Under the pieces are notes generated by a model, which did not search any database, had not been told where the DNA came from, and saw only the letters and a list, made by a program, of their open reading frames with translations. From Paenibacillus amylolyticus (GTDB taxonomy: Bacteria > Bacillota > Bacilli > Paenibacillales > Paenibacillaceae): a stretch of 64,000 nucleotides of DNA. The DNA lies in NCBI RefSeq assembly GCF_001570725.1, contig NZ_BCNV01000001.1, positions 3,720,001 to 3,784,000 of the forward strand, given 5' to 3'. The position numbers were made by a program, and so were the translations under genes. Shown here one piece after another: positions 25,103 through 33,400 of the stretch. The stretch's first letter is position 1, and each line of letters begins with the position of its first letter.

Positions 25103-27088
25103 ATGACAATTAAGATCGGAATTGATTATTATCCAGAGCAATGGGCCCCGGAATTATGGGAGAAAGATGCCGCACTTATGCAAGAGACAGGGGTTGCTAT
25201 TGTGCGAATGGCAGAGTTCGCCTGGAGCCGAATGGAACCGACTGAGGGGAATTATCAGTTTGAATGGCTGGATGCAGCTATAGAAGTATTCGCTTCGCGC
25301 GGCATGGAAATTGTGTTATGCACCCCAACCAATACTCCGCCAAACTGGATGACAACCCGTTATCCGGATGTGCTGCCCATGGATGAGCAACGCCACATCA
25401 TTCGGCCAGGTGTGCGTGGACATCGTTGCAACAACAGCCCTTCCTTGAGAATGCTGGGTTCCAAATTTGTGGAAGCGATATCACAGCGCTATGGTAAGCA
25501 TCCCGCTGTTATCGGCTGGCAAATCGATAACGAGATGCACTACCAGGAGTGCCATTGTGATACATGCAATCGTGCATTTGTCGCTTGGCTGCAAAAGCGT
25601 TATTCCAATCTGGAGGAGTTGAACCGGGAATGGGGTACGGTCGTCTGGAGCGGTGAGTACAGCAGCTGGGCTGAGGTAACAACGCCGCTCGGTACCAGCA
25701 AACCAATGAATCCTTCTTATCTTCTGGAGTACAAACGGTTTTGTTCCGACAGCGTAGGCTATCTGCTGGGATGGCAGCTTGAGATTTTACGCCGTAACTG
25801 TCCAGATCAATTCGTGACGCATAACATGTGGCAATATCCGAATAGCCTGGACTACTATGATATGCACAACGAATTGGACTTCGTCTCTGTTGATTATTAT
25901 CCGAATGAGCTGTATCGCGATTATGGCGATCGGTTTCCGAGGAACGGAGCGCTTACGCTGGACTTGGTTCGCGGTATCAAGCGCCGGAATTTCTGGGTAA
26001 TGGAACAGCTCAGCGGAGCACAGGGTGCCTGGATGCCGATTCAGCGTACCCCCTATCCTGGACTGATCCGAGCTCGCTCTTGGCAGACAATCGCTCGCGG
26101 TGCGGATATGGTCGTCCATTTCCGCTGGCGGAGTGCTACCGTCGGAGCGGAACAGTTCTGGCACGGGCTGATCGACCATAGCAATGTTCCTGGACGCAGA
26201 TTCAGGGAATTCGCGGAGCTTACTAGCGAGGTGAACCAATTAGGAGAACTGCTGGCCGACTCAACCATTGTTACCCAGGTTGCGATTCTGCATTCGCATG
26301 ATCAGCATACGGCGCTTTCCCTTCAGCCGCAGGCGGAAGGGGGAATGCACTATATAGACAACTTGTCCTCTATGCATAATGCATTTCTGAAAATGGGCGT
26401 CGGTACAGACGTTATCAACTGGACTGAGGAGCTCGACGGGTACAAGCTGGTCATTGTCCCTTCCCTCTTCCTGTTAAGTGAAGAAGTAGCACAGCGGCTG
26501 GAGCAATTCGCAGCCAAGGGTGGTACGGTTGTCCTCACCAATCGGACTGGCGTGAAGAACATGAGGAATGTATGTGAGATGCTTCCTCTGCCGGGGCTAC
26601 TGGTAGAAGCGGCGGGTGTTGTCGTAAGTGAATATGATGCCATCGGCAACAGTGAACATCGGATACGGAACGCGGAGGGCAAGACTTTCGCTACAAAGCA
26701 ATGGTGTGATCTACTGGAACTGAGAGGTGCAGAGCCGATCGCCTGGTATGACAACGACTTTTACGAGGGTGTACCGGCGATTACTGTCAATAAGCTTGGT
26801 GAAGGTGAAGTGTATTATGTCGGCACTTGGCCGGAGCCATCGTATTTCTATCAGTTGTTTGAAGACATATTGAAGGAAAAGGAATTGGCGCCCAAAATCC
26901 AGTTGCCGGAAGGTGTCGAGCTGTCGATCCGAACGAAGGGGGAGCAAAACTTCCTGTTCCTGATCAACCTGACGAATGAGCAACGAGAGATTACGTTGGA
27001 CGTTCCTTATCGCAGCTTGTTGACTAGCGAGAGATTGAATCAGAAGTTGACGCTTCCAGCTCTGGGAGTAGACATTCTAACTGTATAA
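25103..27088 (+). CDS. Beta-galactosidase, GH42
   Basis: A 661-residue cytoplasmic beta-galactosidase. The catalytic acid/base is Glu144 in WQIDNEMH and the nucleophile is Glu301 in WVMEQLSGAQG. The GH42 zinc cluster is intact: Cys109, Cys150, Cys152 and Cys155 (RCNN and ECHCDTC), the same numbering pattern as in the structurally known Thermus enzyme. Domains run as a TIM barrel (1-390), a trimerisation domain with a class-I glutamine-amidotransferase-like fold (about 395-600), and a small beta domain. ATG 25103 follows AAGGAGATCACAGG. There is no signal peptide, so it acts on imported galacto-oligosaccharides, such as those from plant galactans. Confidence 0.95.
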   Translation: MTIKIGIDYYPEQWAPELWEKDAALMQETGVAIVRMAEFAWSRMEPTEGNYQFEWLDAAIEVFASRGMEIVLCTPTNTPPNWMTTRYPDVLPMDEQRHIIRPGVRGHRCNNSPSLRMLGSKFVEAISQRYGKHPAVIGWQIDNEMHYQECHCDTCNRAFVAWLQKRYSNLEELNREWGTVVWSGEYSSWAEVTTPLGTSKPMNPSYLLEYKRFCSDSVGYLLGWQLEILRRNCPDQFVTHNMWQYPNSLDYYDMHNELDFVSVDYYPNELYRDYGDRFPRNGALTLDLVRGIKRRNFWVMEQLSGAQGAWMPIQRTPYPGLIRARSWQTIARGADMVVHFRWRSATVGAEQFWHGLIDHSNVPGRRFREFAELTSEVNQLGELLADSTIVTQVAILHSHDQHTALSLQPQAEGGMHYIDNLSSMHNAFLKMGVGTDVINWTEELDGYKLVIVPSLFLLSEEVAQRLEQFAAKGGTVVLTNRTGVKNMRNVCEMLPLPGLLVEAAGVVVSEYDAIGNSEHRIRNAEGKTFATKQWCDLLELRGAEPIAWYDNDFYEGVPAITVNKLGEGEVYYVGTWPEPSYFYQLFEDILKEKELAPKIQLPEGVELSIRTKGEQNFLFLINLTNEQREITLDVPYRSLLTSERLNQKLTLPALGVDILTV

Positions 27089-27110
27089 GATCAGCAGCTT
27101 TTCTTATTTT

Positions 27111-27157
27111 AGAAGGGATGTCTCACAAGGCTTACGACCTTGTGGTACATCCCTTCT
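27111..27157. terminator. Convergent-gene hairpin
   Basis: AGAAGGGATGT pairs perfectly with ACATCCCTTCT, with an inner CACAAGG/CCTTGTG stem. It lies between two convergent genes. There is no long T run on either side, so termination is likely but unproven. Confidence 0.6.
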
Positions 27158-27161
27158 CGCA

Positions 27162-30100
27162 CTATTCTCGAACCTTCTTGTTACTACATAGAAGTTTGAT
27201 GGGTTCTAATAAACCGTAGGGAGTGCCTTGGTATTCTAATGTATAATCTTCATCTTCGGGGTGGAATGACCACCAGTCAATCCAGCTTGGATGGATCTCC
27301 TTTTGATGAAGTGGACCGAACAGATTCCTTGGACTTCCAACGACTTCAACCACGACTTTATTCTTTTGCTCCGTCAGGAGGGCAGATTCTATATCAAACC
27401 ATGCCTCGCATTTCCACGGAATGGTCTTACCTGTTGTTCCGTCCAACTTGATATCAAGAAGAACAGCCGCATATTTACCAAACTCCAGTCTGTATCCGTT
27501 AACTGATTCGATACCCTTTTCAATCTCAAAATCATAGTTCATACTGCCACAATAGTAGGGATAGCCTTGTTTACGCCAGTCGCCATAAGTTAGATTTTCA
27601 GGCTCACTCACTATTTTACGATTAGGGTCGACAGCAAAATCTCCGATAATATATGCGTTCTCCAATTCCATATCGTTACAATACGAGATCAGAACAGTTA
27701 ATGTATTGATGCCCTCGCGCAATCCCGACAATTTAATTTTTTGCATACTTCGATCCAAATAATATCCTTCTGGCTCTTTATTTAAGCGGGTGCCATTAAG
27801 CTCAAAATCGAAACGATATGCATCTTCAAATACTACAAATGCATCATTCGCTGGCACATCGGCAACCACAAATGTAAACCTGAGTTCCAGCGGGGTTCCA
27901 TTGCCCGGATGATCCTCATGAATCCAAAAGTACCTCTGCAGGTTTCCGTTGTGGAATACCTGACGCATACCCAGTCGTTCACGAATCATACGTTGAGCCC
28001 TCCACACCTCCATTTGCTTGGACCATGCCTCATTCCCCAGGCGAAACTGGCATTGATCAAGAATCAGCACATTAGGCTCAGTTCTTTTAAACGAGACAGG
28101 CTGTAGCTCTGAAATGTACTCATTGCTTATCTTAAACATGGTTTGATCTTGATCGGAACGTTGATTCCCGTCAGGCATTTCATCATTGATAACGGTTGCA
28201 TTTGTCTCTTGATGGGTTGAAATAGATGACACAATATACAGCCTGGACTGTGCTGGTCCGAATGTATCGCTGAAGCGTATCTTGCCATCTTTCTTATAAA
28301 CTGGACGTGGAATGATTTCTCCCGACCAAGCATTCCATTCTTCCAGGTGTTGCCCTTCTGAGATACAGATTTCTACTTGATGGGTGTTATTCCGATCATT
28401 GTTTACAATAAAAACAGTCGAGCCATGTTGTACTTGCCGGTGCATGTGCAGAAAATGCTTCGCTTCATTGCCATCCTGATCCTGAATGCTTACGGCACGT
28501 GATGTTTTCTCGTCCAACAGCGTTATCAGTTCAGCAGAATCTTTGAATTGAATATATTGAAAATGCTTATATAGGTCATCCAAACGTTGCAGACTCTCCG
28601 ACCTGCCATCTACTAAGTACGGCACTTCCCCAAATGCAGCAACAATACCTCCACTGTGCATAAATGAAAGCAACACCTCAAGTGTTGAGGACATGACATT
28701 GTGTAGAGAAGGTAGAACAACGAGTGAATATTGTGCTTCACCCACGTATAGCTGACCTTTCTCAGTTCTGGCGAACTCTTTCATGATAAGCTCATCACCC
28801 AGATCATAATCGACATGCCATTCAACCATACGGTTAATGAATTCGTTGAACGACTTATCGTAGTCTGTCAGCATGGATTCATTACCTGCGGAATTCTTCC
28901 ATGAGAATATGTTTACATTTTGTCCTAAATGTGACCACACCGATGAGGCTGGATGAATCACGAGCACATTCCGAGTTAATTTCCCCTCACTTAAGACCGA
29001 GCCAAGTCTTGCATAATAATCCTCCATGCACCGATTATGATTCCACCAGTTCGTATGATAATTGAAAGATGGCGGGTAATCCCGTTTACGACATCCTCTG
29101 AGTGAATACCAGGATAAGTGATGAGTCAATAGATTAATGCCTAAAGCAAATTGCCAATCCCCAATCCATCTTCGACTCTCAAAAGTTAAGTCCCAGCCTG
29201 TCACACCGTAAGTTTCGGTGATTACTTGTTTCTTACCGAACTGATTTGCAACACTGGACACCTGTTTAATCGTTAAATGTTCTTTAGTTTGCTCTCCCAG
29301 TGTGTCAATACCTGGTATGTGCAAATATCGATAATGCGACATTACTGAACCGCAATGACGAGTCTGTCCAACGATGCTACCTTCGGAGTGAAAATGTCCG
29401 GTGAACTGAATGCCATGCTCTTGGCACCACTCCCCGATTTGTTTTGTATACGATTCGCTGAACGTTTCGGTCACGGTCAACCAGTAGTCATAACGTATTT
29501 GTGGAGAAAGAGTACCTTGAAAAAAGAAGTATGGAAGCAACGTCCATATGGAATATCCTCTTCTGACTTCAAACTCGTGTGCAAATACTTCACTCCATGC
29601 AATCCAAGTCAATTCTGGTTCATTCATACGTTCGGCAAAACCTTGGATCGTCGGCTCATCGGTAAATATCCCCGGAACCGTTTTTCCGAATTCTTCTCCA
29701 ACTACTTCTCTGTAAGGTTCATAGTTTGTCTCAATAAATAACTTTACCGTCTCAGGATTCATGAGATCCGTGTAGGTGTCCCCATGACACCAATCGTTTT
29801 TATCAGCGATTCTGACACGGAAGAGGAGATAGATCTCATCTTCCGCATCAAGATCCACTTCGATCTCATTCTCTGCCAGTTGCCTCAGCTTCGTGATACT
29901 TCCCCCTGTTATGATGGCATGGTATATGGCAACAATGGATGTATCTTCTCGTTCAAAGGTGCGGCTCATATCTAACGTCAGTGCCTTCGCACGCACCTTA
30001 TCGCCGCCTTTACTCGCGACCATTCCACCACCCATCCCTGAGGAATATCGATCTTCATCGTACAACCAGGCAGAGATGCCTGACTCCTTCGCCTTAGCAA

Positions 30101-30320
30101 CACTGTCCTTGATCCGATGCATAAACTCTTGGCTCAGATAGGGTGTTTCCAAGCCTTCACGCACATGCATCATAAAACCACCCATGCCCTGTTCCTTGAA
30201 TCCATCAATCTGGCGATTCAGTTCCTCCTGCTCCAACTTGTCGTTCCAAGCCCAGAATGGAACCGAACGAAAGGAATGATCCGGATTTAAAAATGCATGC
30301 TTCAATATGTCCCGATTCAT
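27162..30320 (-). CDS. Large glycoside hydrolase, GH106-like (alpha-L-rhamnosidase type)
   Basis: A 1052-residue protein without a signal peptide. The first about 400 residues form a TIM-barrel-like region starting FRSVPFWAWNDKLEQEELN and GMGGFMMHVREGLETPYLS, the opening seen in GH106-like hydrolases. This is followed by WLYDEDRYSSGMGGG and, later, FHSEGSIVGQTR with candidate acidic residues. The C-terminal about 300 residues contain jelly-roll/galactose-binding-like beta domains. The catalytic residues cannot be assigned from sequence alone. It is convergent with the GH42 beta-galactosidase and likely helps to take apart the same plant pectin-type side chains. A near-cre lies upstream at 30419. 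Confidence 0.72.
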   Translation of the reverse strand: MNRDILKHAFLNPDHSFRSVPFWAWNDKLEQEELNRQIDGFKEQGMGGFMMHVREGLETPYLSQEFMHRIKDSVAKAKESGISAWLYDEDRYSSGMGGGMVASKGGDKVRAKALTLDMSRTFEREDTSIVAIYHAIITGGSITKLRQLAENEIEVDLDAEDEIYLLFRVRIADKNDWCHGDTYTDLMNPETVKLFIETNYEPYREVVGEEFGKTVPGIFTDEPTIQGFAERMNEPELTWIAWSEVFAHEFEVRRGYSIWTLLPYFFFQGTLSPQIRYDYWLTVTETFSESYTKQIGEWCQEHGIQFTGHFHSEGSIVGQTRHCGSVMSHYRYLHIPGIDTLGEQTKEHLTIKQVSSVANQFGKKQVITETYGVTGWDLTFESRRWIGDWQFALGINLLTHHLSWYSLRGCRKRDYPPSFNYHTNWWNHNRCMEDYYARLGSVLSEGKLTRNVLVIHPASSVWSHLGQNVNIFSWKNSAGNESMLTDYDKSFNEFINRMVEWHVDYDLGDELIMKEFARTEKGQLYVGEAQYSLVVLPSLHNVMSSTLEVLLSFMHSGGIVAAFGEVPYLVDGRSESLQRLDDLYKHFQYIQFKDSAELITLLDEKTSRAVSIQDQDGNEAKHFLHMHRQVQHGSTVFIVNNDRNNTHQVEICISEGQHLEEWNAWSGEIIPRPVYKKDGKIRFSDTFGPAQSRLYIVSSISTHQETNATVINDEMPDGNQRSDQDQTMFKISNEYISELQPVSFKRTEPNVLILDQCQFRLGNEAWSKQMEVWRAQRMIRERLGMRQVFHNGNLQRYFWIHEDHPGNGTPLELRFTFVVADVPANDAFVVFEDAYRFDFELNGTRLNKEPEGYYLDRSMQKIKLSGLREGINTLTVLISYCNDMELENAYIIGDFAVDPNRKIVSEPENLTYGDWRKQGYPYYCGSMNYDFEIEKGIESVNGYRLEFGKYAAVLLDIKLDGTTGKTIPWKCEAWFDIESALLTEQKNKVVVEVVGSPRNLFGPLHQKEIHPSWIDWWSFHPEDEDYTLEYQGTPYGLLEPIKLLCSNKKVRE

Positions 30321-30418
30321 GTGTCACCTCACAATGTACAGATTGATTAACCGTATTATTTGTATTTCTCAACGCTCAGCTACTCCGATTCCTATCTAAT
30401 CTCTATTTCCCTAGCATA

Positions 30419-30432
30419 GGAATACGCTTTCA
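30419..30432 (-). promoter_or_regulatory. Near-cre upstream of the 1052-aa hydrolase
   Basis: The minus strand TGAAAGCGTATTCC differs from TGNAANCGNWNNCA only in the last base. It is about 100 bp upstream of the start. Confidence 0.5.
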
Positions 30433-30506
30433 TTTTTTCTTGTATGTAGAGATAATATAGCACAAAGTGGTATTACGGAAGACCCTTGTTATATTGATCT
30501 GTAAAC

Positions 30507-30528
30507 AAAAAAATCGCTTAGTAGCGAC
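30507..30528 (-). terminator. Terminator of the seven-gene glycan operon
   Basis: TCGCT ACTA AGCGA stem followed by seven T on the minus strand, directly after the mutase stop codon. Confidence 0.83.
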
Positions 30529-30529
30529 T

Positions 30530-31645
30530 TTAATGCGACTCCCCGAATTCCGCCCTAACTGTATTCAAGGCAGCAGCAATAACTTGGTGCATATCATAAT
30601 ATTGATACATTCCTAAACGTCCACCCAATATAATATGTGGTGATTGCTGTGCAAGTTTTTGATATTTTCTATATTTTCCATTATTACTTTCATCATTCAG
30701 AGGGTAATAGGGTTCGTCGTCTTTGCCCCAAGGTTGGGGATACTCTTTCGTTATGATTGTCTTGGACTGCTTGCCGAATTCAAAGTGTTTATGCTCGATA
30801 ATTCGGGTGTATGGTGTTTCAGAATCGGTATAATTTACAACTGCATTGCCTTGAAAGTTTTGCTGATCTATAGTCGTGGATTCGAATCGTAAACTTCGAT
30901 ACTCTAACTTACCGAATGTATAATCAAACAATTGATCGATCATTCCTGTATACACAATTTTTGGGGAGCTTTTTAAATAGAATTCTTTGTTGGAAAAAAA
31001 GTCCTGATTTAGTTCTACCTCGATCCGTTCACTCGACAACATTCTTTCGATGATTTGGGTATACCCACCTACAGGAATCCCCTGGTATCGGTCATTAAAA
31101 TAATTATTATCATACGTGAATCGGACAGGCACACGTTTAATAATAAAGGGAGGCAACTCTGTTGCTTTACGCCCCCACTGTTTTTCTGTATAACCCTTCA
31201 CCAGTTTGTCATAAATATCCGTTCCAATTAATGAGATGGCTTGTTCTTCGAGATTTTTCGGATCTTTAATCTGTGTTGCCTTTATCTGTTCAGCAATCTT
31301 CAACTTGGCTTCATCAGGGGTAATCGTGCCCCATAGCTGATTAAACGTATTCATATTAAAAGGTAAATTATATATTGCACCTTTATAATTGGCGACGGGG
31401 CTGTTCGTATATCGATTGAACTCCGCAAATTGATTGATGTAGTCCCAGATTTCCTTATTATTGGTGTGGAAAATATGTGCCCCATATTTATGAACATGTA
31501 TGTCCTCGATCGGTTCCGTATAGATATTACCGCCAACGTGGTCTCGTTTTTCGATAACCTTTACTCGCTTCCCCCGTTTGGCTGCTTCATAAGCAAATGT
31601 ACTACCGAATAATCCGGAACCTATGACTAAATAATCGTGCTGCAT
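30530..31645 (-). CDS. glf: UDP-galactopyranose mutase
   Basis: A 371-residue flavoenzyme that converts UDP-galactopyranose to UDP-galactofuranose, the Galf donor. The FAD-binding start is DYLVIGSGLFGSTFAYEAAK, followed by VIEKRDHVGGNIYTE and HKYGAHIFHTNNKEIWDYI, the mutase signature; ITKEYPQPWGKDDEPYYPLND near the C-terminus is also typical. ATG 31645 is preferred over GTG 31651 by ribosome-site spacing. It is the last gene of the operon, 105 bp after a GT2 gene. It shows that the cell can make galactofuranose. Confidence 0.95.
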   Translation of the reverse strand: MQHDYLVIGSGLFGSTFAYEAAKRGKRVKVIEKRDHVGGNIYTEPIEDIHVHKYGAHIFHTNNKEIWDYINQFAEFNRYTNSPVANYKGAIYNLPFNMNTFNQLWGTITPDEAKLKIAEQIKATQIKDPKNLEEQAISLIGTDIYDKLVKGYTEKQWGRKATELPPFIIKRVPVRFTYDNNYFNDRYQGIPVGGYTQIIERMLSSERIEVELNQDFFSNKEFYLKSSPKIVYTGMIDQLFDYTFGKLEYRSLRFESTTIDQQNFQGNAVVNYTDSETPYTRIIEHKHFEFGKQSKTIITKEYPQPWGKDDEPYYPLNDESNNGKYRKYQKLAQQSPHIILGGRLGMYQYYDMHQVIAAALNTVRAEFGESH

Positions 31646-31756
31646 GTACACTCACCTTACCTTTCATTCGTATATGAGAAAGCAATTGGTATGAAATAAC
31701 CTGTGGATTCTATACGTATCCACAGGTTTGAAGATGATAAACGTTGTATTATACTT

Positions 31757-32773
31757 TTAATTAAATCCTACAATCATCTGTGATAATTTATAGGCAGCTA
31801 CTGACATGGTACGACCCAAATGACCCGGCATATTCATCAATCTCCCCATGGCTCCATACCGGATACTATTGTATAATTCAATATCTTTATCCTTCATGTA
31901 CTTCCACAGTTCTTTTTTCGTTTTTAGATTTTCCTTCTTTCCTGAACGAATCAATAATATGGTAGATATCACGGTTATTATTTCGAGATGGTTCAGCATA
32001 TATTGACGAAGTTTCAGACTTTTAATTTCTTCCATATTGATCTGGTCGATCATGAGTTTATTAACTTTCAGCTGTTGGTCAATTCGCTCAATCATCACTT
32101 TTTCGTTGACAGATTGATCTTCTCTCCCAATGAAATAGCGGTAGAAATCGACATTTACATAATAAATGCGCTCCACTTTTTCCAGCGGTTTAAACACAAA
32201 CAGATTATCCACATAAAACGTATGCTCTGGAAGTTTCAATTTGCATTCTTTTAATAGACTCGTGCGATAAATAATCGAATGCATCAAGATATACTGACCT
32301 TTGCGAAAGGGTTTAATATCGTCCCATGAGAAAATGCATCCTTCAGGAAAGTTTTTTCCGTACTCCATCACTTTTTTGTACTTTTTCCCTGTTTTCTCAT
32401 AGACAAAATTACTTACAACCATGTCGACTGTTTTATCTTCCGCTACCAACGTTTTTAGTGTTACAAGTATTTCTTTGAAGGCACTAGGATCAATCCAATC
32501 ATCACTGTCAACAACCTTTAAGAATAATCCATTCGCAAAACTAATACCTGTATTGACCGCTCCACCGTGGCCTAAATTTTCTTGGTGTACGACTCTTACA
32601 ATGGATGGATACTTCGCCTCATACTGATCTGCAATCCGTTGGGTGCTATCGCTAGATCCATCGTTAACAATAATGACCTCAAGTTCTTCATCGTCAATTA
32701 GCAAGCTATCTATACACCGATCCATGTAATCCTGCGAGTTAAAACACGGTATTACGAAAGATAATAGTTTCAT
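31757..32773 (-). CDS. Glycosyltransferase family 2
   Basis: A 338-residue GT-A fold enzyme: SFVIPCFNSQDYMDRCIDSL, IIVNDGSSDSTQRIAD, then NLGHGGAVNTGISFANG and the DxD-type VVDSDDWIDP. The C-terminal 130 residues are helical with a weakly hydrophobic end, suggesting membrane association. It probably adds a sugar to a lipid- or wall-linked acceptor, with UDP-Galf one candidate donor because glf follows. The ribosome site is AAGAGG, and 27 bp separate it from the upstream GtrA-like gene. Confidence 0.9.
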   Translation of the reverse strand: MKLLSFVIPCFNSQDYMDRCIDSLLIDDEELEVIIVNDGSSDSTQRIADQYEAKYPSIVRVVHQENLGHGGAVNTGISFANGLFLKVVDSDDWIDPSAFKEILVTLKTLVAEDKTVDMVVSNFVYEKTGKKYKKVMEYGKNFPEGCIFSWDDIKPFRKGQYILMHSIIYRTSLLKECKLKLPEHTFYVDNLFVFKPLEKVERIYYVNVDFYRYFIGREDQSVNEKVMIERIDQQLKVNKLMIDQINMEEIKSLKLRQYMLNHLEIITVISTILLIRSGKKENLKTKKELWKYMKDKDIELYNSIRYGAMGRLMNMPGHLGRTMSVAAYKLSQMIVGFN

Positions 32774-32800
32774 AACAAACCTCTTCTTAGTAACTTGTAT

Positions 32801-33400
32801 TTATCCTATTGTTATCTTGTTTTTCTTCTCTTTAAATATGATTTTCAATATCGGGAAATATACCCAGAATGAAATGGCAGCATTAATAATCATGGTGATT
32901 AGATCCGCAGTTGTCTCACCAGATTTTCCAAATCGTTCGATAAAGAAGCTGTAGATCGGTTCCTTATACCACCCCTGAAGAGCTCCTGCACAAATGGTAA
33001 TCAAAATATAAGCTACAAGATACCAAAACGCCGCTTTATAAATGTTCCCTTTGGATCGGAAGGTGATATTTCGTTGTGCAAAGAAATTAATGACCTGAGC
33101 AATAGCCAGGGTTAATTGGACAGCCATGAAGTAAGCCAGACCTCCGCCTCCACCTGACGCAATTGAACCCGCTGGATAATTGAAAATATAGTACACCGAT
33201 CCGTCAAAATTATGACCTAGCGGAAAAAGCTGAAAAGTATAGGCTTCCATACTGCTTCCGTTAAATATGGCTTTTAACACAGGCATAAGAACCATTTGAA
33301 AAACGGTGATGCCATTACTCAAAATCAAAAACATTAAAAATTCTGCCAACTTGGGATGCTTATCTCGATAGTTGTTCCAGTGCAACCTGATTGCTTGCAT
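32801..33400 (-). CDS. GtrA-like membrane protein
   Basis: A 199-residue integral membrane protein with four hydrophobic segments (about 22-40, 85-105, 128-146, 170-190) and the family-typical FFAQRNITFRSKGN loop between them. GtrA proteins are thought to flip polyprenyl-linked sugars across the membrane for later transfer. The region between TM1 and TM2 (GSSMEAYTFQLFPLGHNFDG) is longer than in small GtrA proteins. ATG 33400 is preferred to GTG 33409. It overlaps the end of the GH2 gene by 41 bp, so the two are translationally linked. Confidence 0.82.
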   Translation of the reverse strand: MQAIRLHWNNYRDKHPKLAEFLMFLILSNGITVFQMVLMPVLKAIFNGSSMEAYTFQLFPLGHNFDGSVYYIFNYPAGSIASGGGGGLAYFMAVQLTLAIAQVINFFAQRNITFRSKGNIYKAAFWYLVAYILITICAGALQGWYKEPIYSFFIERFGKSGETTADLITMIINAAISFWVYFPILKIIFKEKKNKITIG

